DNA of 64,000 bases, from NCBI RefSeq assembly GCF_022808865.1, contig NZ_JAKZLB010000001.1, positions 1-64,000 of the forward strand, given 5' to 3'. This document shows positions 42,895 to 51,856 of the stretch, piece by piece. A program made the position numbers and the translations under genes. The notes under the pieces were generated by a model. The model did not search any database, was not told the DNA's origin, and was given only the letters and a program-made list of their open reading frames with translations. Each line of letters begins with the position of its first letter. Position 1 is the stretch's first letter. Source of the DNA: Geothrix oryzisoli. Lineage in GTDB: Bacteria; Acidobacteriota; Holophagae; Holophagales; Holophagaceae.

Positions 42895-43221
42895 GGAAGC
42901 CCCGGGGACTGGAAGGCGGTTCTGGAGGTGCGGGATCTTGCGGCCGAAGGGCGTGGATGGGGGCATTCCGAGAACGAGTCTTACTTCCAGGTCTGGGGTG
43001 CGGCATCCATCGGCGGTTCAAACATAGCAGGGGTCTTGCCAACAAGGACTCCAGGAATGAGTTGCATGGGTATCTATGTGAAAAAAATGATGCGTCAATT
43101 GGTGCTTGAATTCATTAAACCAACGAATCCCTGGGATCACAAGGTGAGTCAAAGTCTTGGTTTGTCAAGTATTGATGACAGGAGTGATGGGGGCGATCCG
43201 CCCCGGCCGCCACGAATCCCC
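42895..43221 (-). promoter_or_regulatory. A/T-rich upstream region of the dehydratase gene
   Basis: 327 bases with no credible gene. Bases 43021-43190 are A/T-rich. On the minus strand TTGACG (43098-43093), 16 bases including T7, then TAGATA (43076-43071) is a possible promoter that would leave a ~170-base leader before the dehydratase ATG. A perfect TTGACA (43168-43163, minus) has no good -10 partner. Confidence 0.4.
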
Positions 43222-44346
43222 TCAGCGAGGACGAAGGCTCAAGGCCTCCCTGGGCGCTTCCTGGGCCGCTTCCACGCCACCCGGCGGGGGCTCCGGCGAG
43301 CGGGCGGCGCGATAGGCCGGGAAGAACCCGGAAGCGGGCAGGAGTCCGCCGTTCAGCCGGGACCACTCTGCGGTCAGCGAAGCATAGCGATCCGAGTCAT
43401 GGATGCGCTTGTAGGTCCGGAAGGGGACCCGGAGGGGCGAGAACCCGGCCTTGAACCGGAAGATGCCATCGCCCTCCCGATGGAACCCCCCCAGGATCAT
43501 GCGTTTCTTCCCCGCCAGGGCGGTCTGCCTGATGCTTTCGTAGTGGTAGGCGTTGACCGGGCGCACGCTGGAATGATCCATGTCCATCGCGGACAGGTAC
43601 CAATAGACATCGGTCGCATCCTGGAAATAGAGCCCGCCGGCCACGACCTCGCCCTGATGCTCCGCAAGGAGGAAGAACGCGTTCCTGGGCAGGGTTTCGA
43701 AGACCTCGAGGAGATACTCCGGGGGCAGGAAGTAGTGCTCCTGAGCGGAACGCCGTTCCATGGTCCGGCGGTGGAGGTGGTGGAAGGCCAGGACATCCCC
43801 GCGGGTCTCGGCGCGCCGGACGATCACCCCCGCCCGTCGGGCCTGCCTGACCTGGCGCCGGCAGTTCGGAGTGGCCAGCCGCCAGAGATCCTCTTCTTTC
43901 ATGGACAAATCGACATACACGATCTCGCGGTTCACCTCGACCAGCGAGGGATCGAGCAGTCCGACGCCCTCGTTCCAGGGGTGCAGGTGGCCGAACTCAG
44001 CGATGATGCCCTGGGATTGGCAATAGGCCCCGAAGTCCCCGAGGAGGCGCTCCTGGGGAGGAAGCCCGGTGGCTCCGGGAGGCGACAGCGTGAGAAACGG
44101 GCCCGTGTATTCCGGGGTGCTGATGTCCCATTCCGACACCGCTCCGGGGCCGGGGACCGGGCGCAGGAAGAAGGGGTAGGCGACCCGGAAACCCTCCTCT
44201 TCCGACACGAAGAGCCGGGCCGACAAGCCCAGCTGGCGTTCCTGGATCCGGAGGAAATCCAAGCTGCCCATGATGCTGGTGTCCGTGGGGAGGGCGGCCC
44301 GCCAAGCCTCGGCGTCCTTCGTGGTCAAGACGCGGCAGGGGGTCAT
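43222..44346 (-). CDS. FemAB/BioF2-like GNAT acyltransferase
   Basis: 374 residues with the twin-GNAT layout of the Acetyltransf_6 (BioF2-like)/FemAB group. An N-terminal half carries TDTSIMGSLDFLRIQERQLG and AYPFFLRPVPGPG. A middle basic motif NCRRQVRQARRAGV precedes the second GNAT core: FFLLAEHQGEVVAGGLYF, VYWYLSAMD, NAYHYESIRQTALAGKKRMILGG. In polysaccharide loci such proteins acylate or add amino acids to sugars or lipid intermediates; the donor here is unknown. The Pro/Ala-rich last ~40 residues are probably disordered. No clear ribosome site precedes ATG 44346. Confidence 0.75.
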   Translation of the reverse strand: MTPCRVLTTKDAEAWRAALPTDTSIMGSLDFLRIQERQLGLSARLFVSEEEGFRVAYPFFLRPVPGPGAVSEWDISTPEYTGPFLTLSPPGATGLPPQERLLGDFGAYCQSQGIIAEFGHLHPWNEGVGLLDPSLVEVNREIVYVDLSMKEEDLWRLATPNCRRQVRQARRAGVIVRRAETRGDVLAFHHLHRRTMERRSAQEHYFLPPEYLLEVFETLPRNAFFLLAEHQGEVVAGGLYFQDATDVYWYLSAMDMDHSSVRPVNAYHYESIRQTALAGKKRMILGGFHREGDGIFRFKAGFSPLRVPFRTYKRIHDSDRYASLTAEWSRLNGGLLPASGFFPAYRAARSPEPPPGGVEAAQEAPREALSLRPR

Positions 44347-44507
44347 GGGCGGATGCCGGTGGGGCAGGATGTGCAGCGGTGGGGTGTGAACCCACGCCTC
44401 CGCCAGCCGGGCCGGCTGGGAGACGCGTGTGACCCCCCAGATCTTCCTGGTCCGGATGGCTGGAGGTGATCCCCGCTTTTTAACACGCTGGGCTCTGGAT
44501 TCATTGG

Positions 44508-44536
44508 CTCCATTTTGGCCTCAGCCCAAAGTGGAG
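44508..44536 (-). terminator. Hairpin after the nuclease gene, possible terminator
   Basis: Arms ctccattttgg (44508-44518) and ccaaagtggag (44526-44536) pair at 10 of 11 positions around a seven-base loop. The hairpin starts 11 bases after the minus-strand nuclease stop. No U-run follows, so it may equally be an operator for the gene at 43222-44346. Confidence 0.4.
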
Positions 44537-44547
44537 TCAACGGTCAA

Positions 44548-45387
44548 CTAGTGAATTACCGGCAGGGGTGTTGGGCCTTCGGGCCGGCCCGCAGCCACCC
44601 AGGCGGTGATCACCGCATCCCCCAGGTGTTTGCCAGCCTGCTGCAGCTGGCCCTGGACAGTGGGTCCCTGCTTGGCCCAGAAGATCATCCAGTAGGCCTG
44701 GGAGCGGGCGGCTCTCCCGTGTCCGTCCACGGGCGTGGTGCGGTCCGCGGCGCGGTCATCCTCCAGCAGCTGGGGGACCAGGGCGTGGGAGCTGCGGAGC
44801 CAGTCCCAGGGGCGCTCGAGGATGCGCGGATCGGCGGCTGCCGGGAGCGCCCGCATCTCCTCCCGCAGCACGAACCGCTCCACCAGCCCGGTCTCCCAGC
44901 GGCTGTGGACGCCCCGCTGGTTGGTGGCCTGGCCGTCATGGTTCTCAGTGGTGTGGAGGGGCACGTGGGCGTCCGCCACATAGTGGCTTAGGATCGAGGT
45001 CGCCAGGGCCACCCGGGCGGCATCCCGGGCCCGGAAGGCGTCCACCAGGTCCCGCCACCGGTCCTGGATGATCCAGGGCACCACGCCCCGGCGGTAGAAA
45101 TCGCCACCCAGGCGGGCCTGGGCCTGTTCCAGCGTCCGGGGAAGCTGATCGGGGCCACCGTAGGGTTCCATGTCGAGGAAGTGCCGAGGCCCCTCCTTGC
45201 GGTCCTGGCGCCAGTGGTCGGGATCCGAGGCGTGGTCCTCCACCTCGGCCTCGTGCCCCGCGTACCAGGCCTGCACTTCGGGGGGGAGGCCCTTCAGCGC
45301 GAGAGTGCAGACGATGCGGTGCCCCTTGTCACCCCAGGCAGAGAGGGGAAGGGCCGCCAGGAGCAGCAGGAGGACGGGTGCCTTCAT
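44548..45387 (-). CDS. Secreted S1/P1-type zinc nuclease
   Basis: 279 residues. The signal peptide (APVLLLLLAALPLSA) is cleaved before WGDKGHRIV, where Trp1 is the zinc-ligand N-terminus of the S1/P1 family. Other ligands are in HASDPDHWR, RHFLDMEPYGG, ILSHYVADAHVPLHT and the NHDGQATNQRGVHSRWE block. These trinuclear-zinc enzymes cut single-stranded DNA/RNA and remove 3' phosphates outside the cytoplasm, which would let the cell use external nucleic acid. It follows lepB by four bases on the same strand. Confidence 0.88.
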   Translation of the reverse strand: MKAPVLLLLLAALPLSAWGDKGHRIVCTLALKGLPPEVQAWYAGHEAEVEDHASDPDHWRQDRKEGPRHFLDMEPYGGPDQLPRTLEQAQARLGGDFYRRGVVPWIIQDRWRDLVDAFRARDAARVALATSILSHYVADAHVPLHTTENHDGQATNQRGVHSRWETGLVERFVLREEMRALPAAADPRILERPWDWLRSSHALVPQLLEDDRAADRTTPVDGHGRAARSQAYWMIFWAKQGPTVQGQLQQAGKHLGDAVITAWVAAGRPEGPTPLPVIH

Positions 45388-45391
45388 GGGG

Positions 45392-46267
45392 CTACTCGGG
45401 AATGGTGCCGGTCCGCTCCCAGCGGGTGCGGGTGAAGAAGTGGCGGGCGGCGTCGATGAAGTCGGCGGCCACGTCCGTGGGGCCCTCGGGCACCCGGCCG
45501 TTGTCGTTGTCCGTATCGCCCTCGCGGAAGCTCCACCACACGATGAAGGGCCGGCCCCGCAGGTGGTCCATGGGCAGGAAGCCCCAGTAGCGGCTGTCCA
45601 TGCTGTTGTCGCGGTTGTCGCCCATGGCGAAGAGGTGGCCCGGCGGCACAGTCACGGGGCCCAGGTTGTCCTTGAACCCCTCCTGGATGAGGCTGTTCAT
45701 GGACTGCATCTGGTTGCGGTCATGCAGGGCCAGCACCTCCGAGTCCGCATGGCGCCAGAGGCCGATGGGATGCTCCGCTTCGCCGGCATACCGGGTCAGG
45801 GGCCAGGGACCGGGCGTGGGGCCCTCTGGATTCCGGCCGAACTGGAACTCGAAGGGGCCGGTGACCAGCTTGCCATTCACGTAGAGCCGCTTGTTCCGCA
45901 TCTCCACCGTGTCGCCCGCCACGGCCACGCAGCGCTTCACATAGTCCTGGTCGCGGTCGATGGGGTAGCGGAACACGATGATGTCGCCGCGCTTCACGCC
46001 GCGCATGGGGAACAGCGTCTCCTCCCAGTGCCACTGCGGCTGGGCGAAGATGAACTTGTTGGCCAGCAGGTGGTCCCCGATCATCAGCGTGTTGCGCATG
46101 GAGGCGGAGGGGATCTTGAACTGCTGGCCCACGAAGGTCTTGAAGAACAGGATCAGGATCATCGCGAAACAGATGACTTCCAGGTTGTCCCGCACGGCCC
46201 CCTTGGCGGCGCCGGGGGGCAGCTCGATCTCGGTCTCGGGGGTCTTGTCAGGGGCGTCAGCGGCCAT
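45392..46267 (-). CDS. lepB: Signal peptidase I
   Basis: 291 residues. One N-terminal membrane helix (EVICFAMILILFFKTFV) is followed by box B IPSASMRNTL with catalytic Ser56, box D YVKRCVAVAGD with the general-base Lys, and box E GDNRDNSMDSRYWG. The insert between boxes D and E is long (about 75 residues), and a ~45-residue tail follows the last conserved block (REGDTDNDNGRVPEG). It removes signal peptides from proteins delivered by Sec, including several encoded in this window. The lipoprotein gene upstream ends 21 bases before it. Confidence 0.94.
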   Translation of the reverse strand: MAADAPDKTPETEIELPPGAAKGAVRDNLEVICFAMILILFFKTFVGQQFKIPSASMRNTLMIGDHLLANKFIFAQPQWHWEETLFPMRGVKRGDIIVFRYPIDRDQDYVKRCVAVAGDTVEMRNKRLYVNGKLVTGPFEFQFGRNPEGPTPGPWPLTRYAGEAEHPIGLWRHADSEVLALHDRNQMQSMNSLIQEGFKDNLGPVTVPPGHLFAMGDNRDNSMDSRYWGFLPMDHLRGRPFIVWWSFREGDTDNDNGRVPEGPTDVAADFIDAARHFFTRTRWERTGTIPE

Positions 46268-46288
46268 GTCGGCTCCGGGAATGGTCGA

Positions 46289-46891
46289 TCAGGGGCGCGG
46301 GGCGGCAGGCAGGTCCACGAAGCCGCGGGCCACCAGCCGGTTCACGGTGATCCAGGCACCGTCGCGTTCCTCCTGGGCCTCCACCTCGCCCAGGTTCGGC
46401 AGGTAGAGGGTCCGGCGGTGCGGGCCCTGGAGTGGTCTGGCCTCCACCCACACACCCACGGGATCGGAGGTGGCCGGGAGGAGCGCGGCGCCCTCCCAGG
46501 TGGCACGGCCCACGACTCGGAACTGGGCGCCCCGGGCCTCCCAGGCCGTGACGGCGGGGAACCCCGCCGGCAGGGTCTGGGCAACCACGCGCCCATCGTC
46601 ACCCAGGAGGGCGATGCCGCCATCCTGGTGCCGGACCAGCAGGCTCATCTGGCCCCTGAGGCTGGTGAGGTCCAGCTGCACGAGCCGGGGGGCTCCGGGC
46701 GCCATGGACGACCGGGCGACCCGCACCTGCAACCGGTCGGCGGAGCGCTGGGGCTGCGGCTGGGAGGGATCCTCGAAGGCCAGGGTGAGGCCCTCTTCCC
46801 AGGGGCCATAGACGGGGGCCGCCGCCCGGGGCTGGCAGGCCAGGGACAGCAGCAGGATCGCCGGCGCCACCAGGGGCAGGGCTCGGCGCAT
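46289..46891 (-). CDS. Lipoprotein of unknown function
   Basis: 200 residues. The signal peptide PLVAPAILLLSLAC ends in lipobox LSLAC followed by Gln. The mature part is predicted to be beta-rich (LQVRVARSSMAPGAPRLVQL, GQMSLLVRHQDGGIALLGD, AQFRVVGRATWEGAALL) with a C-terminal ITVNRLVARGFVDLPA. No known domain is recognised. Its ATG shares one base with the tex stop codon, so it is co-translated with tex and probably co-transcribed with lepB. Confidence 0.65.
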   Translation of the reverse strand: MRRALPLVAPAILLLSLACQPRAAAPVYGPWEEGLTLAFEDPSQPQPQRSADRLQVRVARSSMAPGAPRLVQLDLTSLRGQMSLLVRHQDGGIALLGDDGRVVAQTLPAGFPAVTAWEARGAQFRVVGRATWEGAALLPATSDPVGVWVEARPLQGPHRRTLYLPNLGEVEAQEERDGAWITVNRLVARGFVDLPAAPRP

Positions 46892-49398
46892 CAGCGGAGT
46901 CCCTTGTTGAACTTGGCCATCAGGTCGGTCAGCGAGGTCCCCGTGGCGGGAACCGCCGGCTCCCGCTTGGGCTGGGGTGGGCGCGCCTCACGCTCGGGAC
47001 GGGGCGGGCGTGCTTCCTGAGGCCGTGGAGGACGGGCCCCCTCAGGGCGGGGCGGTCGCGGACCTTCGGGGCGGGGCGGACGGGTACTCTCGGGCCGCGG
47101 GGGACGCGGGCCCTGGGGGCGGCCACCGGCCTGGGGGCCCGAAGGCGCTCCGGCTTGCGGCCGGGGCGGACGGGGGCCTCCCTGCGGCCGGCCCTGGGGA
47201 CGGCGGTGGTGGGGCGGCTGAGGCCGGTCGGCGCCTTCGGGGGCGGCCAGCAGGGCCTTGATGGACAGGGCGATGCGCTTGGCCTCAAGGTCCACGGCCA
47301 GCACCTTCACCTTCACCGCCTGGCCCACGGTGAGGGCGTCCGCGGGATTCTTCACGTAGCGGTGGGCGATCTCGGAGAGGTGCACCAGGCCATCCTGGTG
47401 GACGCCCACATCCACGAAGGCGCCGAAGTCGGTGACGTTCGTGACGATGCCCTGGAGCTCCATGCCCACTTCCAGGTCGCTGGGCTTGTTGACGCCCTCG
47501 CGGAACTGCACGGCCTCGAACTGGTGGCGGGGGTCGCGGCCGGGCTTCTTCAACTCGGCCAGGATGTCCTTCACGGTCTCCACACCGGCCTTCTCATCCA
47601 CGAAGAGCTTGGGATCCAGCCCGTCCAGCACCGCATCGTTACCGATGAGCTCGGACACGGTCTTGCCCGTCAGCTGGCAGATGCGCTGCACCACCGGATA
47701 GCTCTCGGGGTGCACGGCGGAGGCGTCCAGGGGGTCCTCGCCACCGGGAATGCGGAGGAAGCCCGCGGCCTGCTGGAAGGCCTTGGCCCCGAAGCGGCCG
47801 ACTTCCAGGAGCTGCTCCCGGCGCTTGAAGGCGCCGTGCTCGAAGCGGTGGGCCACGATGTTCTTGGCCAACCCCTCGCCGATGCCCGCCACGTAGGCCA
47901 GCAGCTTGTACGAGGCGCTGTTCAGGTCGACACCCACCCGGTTCACGCAGCTCTCGACGACATCGTCCAGGCCCTTCTTGAGGGCGGTCTGGTTCACATC
48001 GTGCTGGTACTGGCCCACGCCGATGCTCTTGGGATCCACCTTCACCAGCTCGGCCAGGGGGTCCTGGAAGCGCCGGGCGATGCTCACCGCGCCGCGCACG
48101 GTGACGTCATGCTCGGGGAACTCCTCCCGGGCGATGTCGCTGGCGGAATAGACCGAGGCGCCGGCCTCGCTCACGCTCACGCAGATGAGGCCCGTGCGGT
48201 TGGTCTCCTTCAGCCATTCGCGGATGAAGGCCTCCACCTCGCGGCCCCCAGTGCCGTTGCCGATGGCGACGGCCTCGACGGGGTTCTCCGTGCAGAGCTT
48301 CTCGAGGATGGCGCGGCTGCCGTCCAGATCGCGCTTGGGCTCCAGAGGATAGATGACGTCGTTCTGCACCAGCTGGCCCAGGCGGTTGATGACCACCAGC
48401 TTGCAGCCGGTGCGGATGCCGGGATCCACGCCCAGGGTGCAGCGCTGGCCCGCGGGGGGCGCCAGCAGCAGGTGATCCAGGTTCGTCTGGAACACCTTGA
48501 TGGCTTCGCCGTCGGCCTTCTTCTTGGCTTCATAGCGGACTTCGGATTCGATGGTGGGCGCCAGCAGCCGGTCGAAGGCATCGCCAGCGACTTCGTTCAG
48601 GAAGCGGCGGTAGCCGCTGCCCGGATTCACCGGCACCTTGGAGACAAGCTGGCTCACCAGGTTCTCGCGCTCCACGAGCAGCTTCACCGTGAGGATCTCC
48701 TCCTTCTCGCCCCGGCGCAGGGCCAGCAGGCGGTGGCTGGGGATCTTGCGGATGGCCTCGGAGAAGTCGAAGTAGGGCTTGAAGCGCAGCGCGGCCTGAT
48801 CGGCCTTGCGCTCTTCGCGGATCTCGGACTTCAGCACGCCGTGCTCGTGGAACTCCAGGCGCAGCCAGGCTCGGATGTCCGCGTCCTCCGTCAGCCGCTC
48901 GGCCAGGATGTGACCCGCGCCTTCCATGCATTCGGAGGGCGAACGGAGACCATCCTCGTCCTTGATGAAGGGCTCGGCGATGAGGAAGGGGTCCGCGCCG
49001 CTCTCATCGGCCAGCAGGGAATCCAGCAGGGGTTCCAGGCCGCGCTCCCTCGCCACCGTGGCCTTGGTGCGCTTCTTGGGCTTGTAGGGCAGGTACAGGT
49101 CTTCCAGTTCCGCCTTCACCCAGGTGGCCTCGATCTTGGCCTTCAGTTCGGGGGTGAGCTTGCCCTGCTCGTCGATGGACTTCAGCACGGTCTTCCGGCG
49201 GTCCAGCAGGTCCTTGTAGTAGGCGTGCCGATCCTCGACGGCGCGGATGGCGACCTCGTCGAGCGATCCCGTCGCCTCCTTGCGGTACCGGGCGATGAAG
49301 GGCACGGTATTGCCCTCCTCCAGCAGAGCCACGATGGCGGCCACGCCCGCGCGGGGGAGCTTGAGCTCCTTGGCCATGAGGTCGAGCACTTGATCCAC
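46891..49398 (-). CDS. tex: Tex-family transcription accessory protein with a long Pro/Arg tail
   Basis: 835 residues. The Tex core runs from the N-terminus (KLPRAGVAAIVALLEEGNTV, PFIARYRKEATGSLDE, DLYLPYKPKKRTKA) through the YqgF-like domain (LGVDPGIRTGCKLVVI) and HhH region (SVGQYQHDVNQ-like segment, NLVAYVAGIGEGLA-type motif) to an S1 RNA-binding domain (GMELQGIVTNVTDFGAFVDV) ending near residue 722. The last 113 residues (46894-47232) are unusual: repeats of RPPRPE(G/S) and RPQG(G/R), then an ordered-looking SLTDLMAKFNKGLR end. Tex binds nucleic acid and affects transcription; the basic tail could extend RNA binding. Confidence 0.93.
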   Translation of the reverse strand: MDQVLDLMAKELKLPRAGVAAIVALLEEGNTVPFIARYRKEATGSLDEVAIRAVEDRHAYYKDLLDRRKTVLKSIDEQGKLTPELKAKIEATWVKAELEDLYLPYKPKKRTKATVARERGLEPLLDSLLADESGADPFLIAEPFIKDEDGLRSPSECMEGAGHILAERLTEDADIRAWLRLEFHEHGVLKSEIREERKADQAALRFKPYFDFSEAIRKIPSHRLLALRRGEKEEILTVKLLVERENLVSQLVSKVPVNPGSGYRRFLNEVAGDAFDRLLAPTIESEVRYEAKKKADGEAIKVFQTNLDHLLLAPPAGQRCTLGVDPGIRTGCKLVVINRLGQLVQNDVIYPLEPKRDLDGSRAILEKLCTENPVEAVAIGNGTGGREVEAFIREWLKETNRTGLICVSVSEAGASVYSASDIAREEFPEHDVTVRGAVSIARRFQDPLAELVKVDPKSIGVGQYQHDVNQTALKKGLDDVVESCVNRVGVDLNSASYKLLAYVAGIGEGLAKNIVAHRFEHGAFKRREQLLEVGRFGAKAFQQAAGFLRIPGGEDPLDASAVHPESYPVVQRICQLTGKTVSELIGNDAVLDGLDPKLFVDEKAGVETVKDILAELKKPGRDPRHQFEAVQFREGVNKPSDLEVGMELQGIVTNVTDFGAFVDVGVHQDGLVHLSEIAHRYVKNPADALTVGQAVKVKVLAVDLEAKRIALSIKALLAAPEGADRPQPPHHRRPQGRPQGGPRPPRPQAGAPSGPQAGGRPQGPRPPRPESTRPPRPEGPRPPRPEGARPPRPQEARPPRPEREARPPQPKREPAVPATGTSLTDLMAKFNKGLR

Positions 49399-49485
49399 AC
49401 CTGCTCCTTGCGACCCCGAAATCGGGGGAAATGCGATGATACCAAGGGGGCGCGGATCTGGCCTCCTGCAGGCGTCAGATCTGTG

Positions 49486-50496
49486 TCAGAGCGATGTTTT
49501 TCTGCGCTGGCCCGCGGGGGCGCATTCCAGGTTGCGCAAGGCCTTCTTCCAGTGCAGGGCCTCCAATCCGGTGCCGATGACCACGGCCGCGCAGGCCGGA
49601 GGGGTGCCATCGGCGGACAGGGGCAATGGCGAGATCTCCAGACGGCCATCCGCCAGCTGGAAGGCCCAGCGATCGCTGCCGTCGTTCCGGGCGGCCCAGC
49701 CCGCGAAGGCGCACACGCCTTTGGCCCGGAGCAGCTCACCGGCCGCCGGCGGCGCCAGGAGCAGGGCCTCCAGGGCGGCGGGGTCCACGGGGTGGTCCCA
49801 GTGCAGGGTGAGCGAGCGGGCTTCCGCGAAGCTCAGGCCCTCGGCCGCCTCCCAGCCTTCGGGCAGAGGGCGCAGGTCGCCGCGCCAGGGATCCGGGCTG
49901 CCTTCGGGGGCCATGCCATGCCGGGTCGGCACCAGGGGGATCTGCCGGAAGGCGGCGCGCAATTCGCTTTCCCAGGCCACGGCGGCGGAGGGATCGAGAT
50001 CCGCCTTGCTCAGGTGGATGAGGCTGGCCAGCGCTGCCTGGCGATGGAGCAGGGGCCTGGTCTTCAGGTGATCCACCGGGGCCAGGCTGGAGATCACCGT
50101 GAGCAGGCCCGCGAGCCGCAGGCGACCCGCCAGCGCGGCCTCCTGTTCGAGGTCGAGGAGATCCGTGGGATCGGCCAGGCCCGTGGTCTCCAGGACCACG
50201 CGTTCGGGCCGCCGGTCTTCGGGCTGGTCGCACCAGGCCTGCAGGGTGGCCACCACATCGTTGCGCAGGCTGCAGCAGACGCAGCCGTTGACGAGATTCT
50301 CCACGCCGGCGAGTTCCGGCCGCTCGGCATCGACCAGGGTGCCATCCACGCTGATGGCGCCGAACTCGTTGATGAGGACCGCCACCCGGCGGCCCGCCGC
50401 CACCTCGGCCTTCAACAGCCGGTTCACGACGGTGGTCTTCCCGGCGCCCAGGGGGCCGGTGACGATGAGGACTTCGAGCAGGGCGGATCCGGTCAT
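49486..50496 (-). CDS. CobW/COG0523-family G3E GTPase
   Basis: 336 residues. The GTPase domain shows Walker A TGPLGAGKTTVVNRL (about 13-27), switch region NEFGAISVDG, the metal motif GCVCC in NGCVCCSLRND, ETTGLADP, and a late SKADL for guanine. The C-terminal ~100 residues are the CobW_C-like part but look short. These proteins act as metal (Zn, Co) chaperones. No metal transporter or cobalamin gene is adjacent, so the metal is unknown. It is divergent from waaA with 59 bases between. Confidence 0.88.
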   Translation of the reverse strand: MTGSALLEVLIVTGPLGAGKTTVVNRLLKAEVAAGRRVAVLINEFGAISVDGTLVDAERPELAGVENLVNGCVCCSLRNDVVATLQAWCDQPEDRRPERVVLETTGLADPTDLLDLEQEAALAGRLRLAGLLTVISSLAPVDHLKTRPLLHRQAALASLIHLSKADLDPSAAVAWESELRAAFRQIPLVPTRHGMAPEGSPDPWRGDLRPLPEGWEAAEGLSFAEARSLTLHWDHPVDPAALEALLLAPPAAGELLRAKGVCAFAGWAARNDGSDRWAFQLADGRLEISPLPLSADGTPPACAAVVIGTGLEALHWKKALRNLECAPAGQRRKTSL

Positions 50497-50555
50497 CCCT
50501 CCATGATGCCGGTCACGGGTTTTGTCAGCCGCTCTAAATGTGAGAGCGTGGAAGC

Positions 50556-51833
50556 GTGGATCTCCTCGACTTCAGCTACCTGGCGGCGGCCTCCCTGGCA
50601 GGGGCTCTGGCCCGGAGTTGCGTCCGGGGCCTGCCCGAGGCCTGGCGGCTCCGCCTGGAGGCCGAGGCGCCGGACCTGCCTGAGAGAGGCTGGATCTGGC
50701 TGCATGCGGTGAGCGTGGGCGAGCTGCTGCTGGCGGATGGCCTGGTGGGGCGGCTTCGGGAGGCGGGACATCGCGTCCACATCAGCACCGGCACCCCGGC
50801 GGGCATGGCCTTGATGGCCCGGCGGCTGCCGGGCTGGGACGATGGCACGGGCCGGGTCAGCGGAGGGGCCTTCCCCCTGGATGATCCCGCGGGTCTGGAA
50901 CCCTTCCTGCGCCGTGCGCCGGCCGCTTTCCTCGCCCTGGAGACGGAACTCTGGCCCGGCCTGCTCCGGGCCCTCGAAGCCCGCGGCATCCCCCGCATCG
51001 TGGTGAACGGCCGGCTCACGGAGCGGTCTTCCCAGCGGGGGGGTCCCTGGCTGCGGCGCGCGGCCTCGCGGCTCAGCCTGGTGGCGGCCCGCGACGAGGC
51101 CAGCGCGGAGGCGTTCCGTCGCCTGGGAGCCAGGGAAGTCCACCTGGGCGGCAACCTCAAGGCCGACCTCCCCCCGCCGCGCCCCCTGCCTGCAGGCTGG
51201 GCGGCCCTGCGGGAGGCCTGGGCGGCGCACCGGGTGGTGGTGGCCGGGAACACGGTGGACGGCGAGGAGAGCCTGGTGATCGAGGCCTGGCAGCGGGCGC
51301 GGGAGCGGGTTCCCGGCCTGCGCCTCATTCTCGCCCCTCGTCAGCCCCGCCGCTTCAATGAGGTGGCCGATCTGCTGGCAGGGCGCAGCCTCGCCTTCCG
51401 CCGGGCCTCCCTGGACTGGCCTGGGACCACGGTCTGGTCGCAAGTGGAGGTGCTGCTCCTGGATACGCTGGGGGACCTTGCGGCCGCCTACGGCGAGGGG
51501 ACGCTGGCCCTGGTGGCCGGGGGCTGGGCTGCGGAAGGCGGGCACAACCCGCTGGAGCCGGTCCGCGCGGGCGTGCCGGCCTTCGTGGGTCCCGGCTTCG
51601 CCAATTTCGAGGATCTGGTGCCCCCCCTGCGGGACGCGGGCCTGCTGCGGGTGGTCGACGCCTCGGACCTGGCCCAAGTCACGGCGGAGGCCCTGGCCTC
51701 CCTGCCGCTGCGCCCACAGGGCCCGCTCCCGGTGCCCGAGTCCCTCCAGGGCACCCTCGCCCGCACGCTCGGCCTGTTGGCGCCGTACCTTGAAGCACCC
51801 GCGGGCGTTCCGGCCGCCGGGGCGCGCTTCTAG
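50556..51833 (+). CDS. waaA: 3-deoxy-D-manno-octulosonic acid (KDO) transferase
   Basis: Adds KDO to lipid IVA at the inner membrane, a core step of lipopolysaccharide. 425 residues, normal for the family. Motifs in order: WLHAVSVGELLLADGLV, HISTGTPAGMALM, ALETELWPGLL (catalytic Glu region), VAGNTVDGEESLV, LILAPRQPRRF, LLLDTLGDLAAAYG and GGHNPLEPVRAGVP. GTG 50556 is the only start that keeps the N-terminal membrane-contact helix (DLLDFSYLAAASLAGALA). Its presence shows the organism makes KDO-containing lipid A. Confidence 0.93.
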   Translation: MDLLDFSYLAAASLAGALARSCVRGLPEAWRLRLEAEAPDLPERGWIWLHAVSVGELLLADGLVGRLREAGHRVHISTGTPAGMALMARRLPGWDDGTGRVSGGAFPLDDPAGLEPFLRRAPAAFLALETELWPGLLRALEARGIPRIVVNGRLTERSSQRGGPWLRRAASRLSLVAARDEASAEAFRRLGAREVHLGGNLKADLPPPRPLPAGWAALREAWAAHRVVVAGNTVDGEESLVIEAWQRARERVPGLRLILAPRQPRRFNEVADLLAGRSLAFRRASLDWPGTTVWSQVEVLLLDTLGDLAAAYGEGTLALVAGGWAAEGGHNPLEPVRAGVPAFVGPGFANFEDLVPPLRDAGLLRVVDASDLAQVTAEALASLPLRPQGPLPVPESLQGTLARTLGLLAPYLEAPAGVPAAGARF

Positions 51834-51856
51834 TATCCTGACGGGACGGAGCCTCC

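Noticed and set aside
47155-50712. 1185-codon plus-strand frame opposite tex and the CobW-type gene
   Set aside because: Composition is shadow-like and it crosses two well-supported genes and their intergenic gap.
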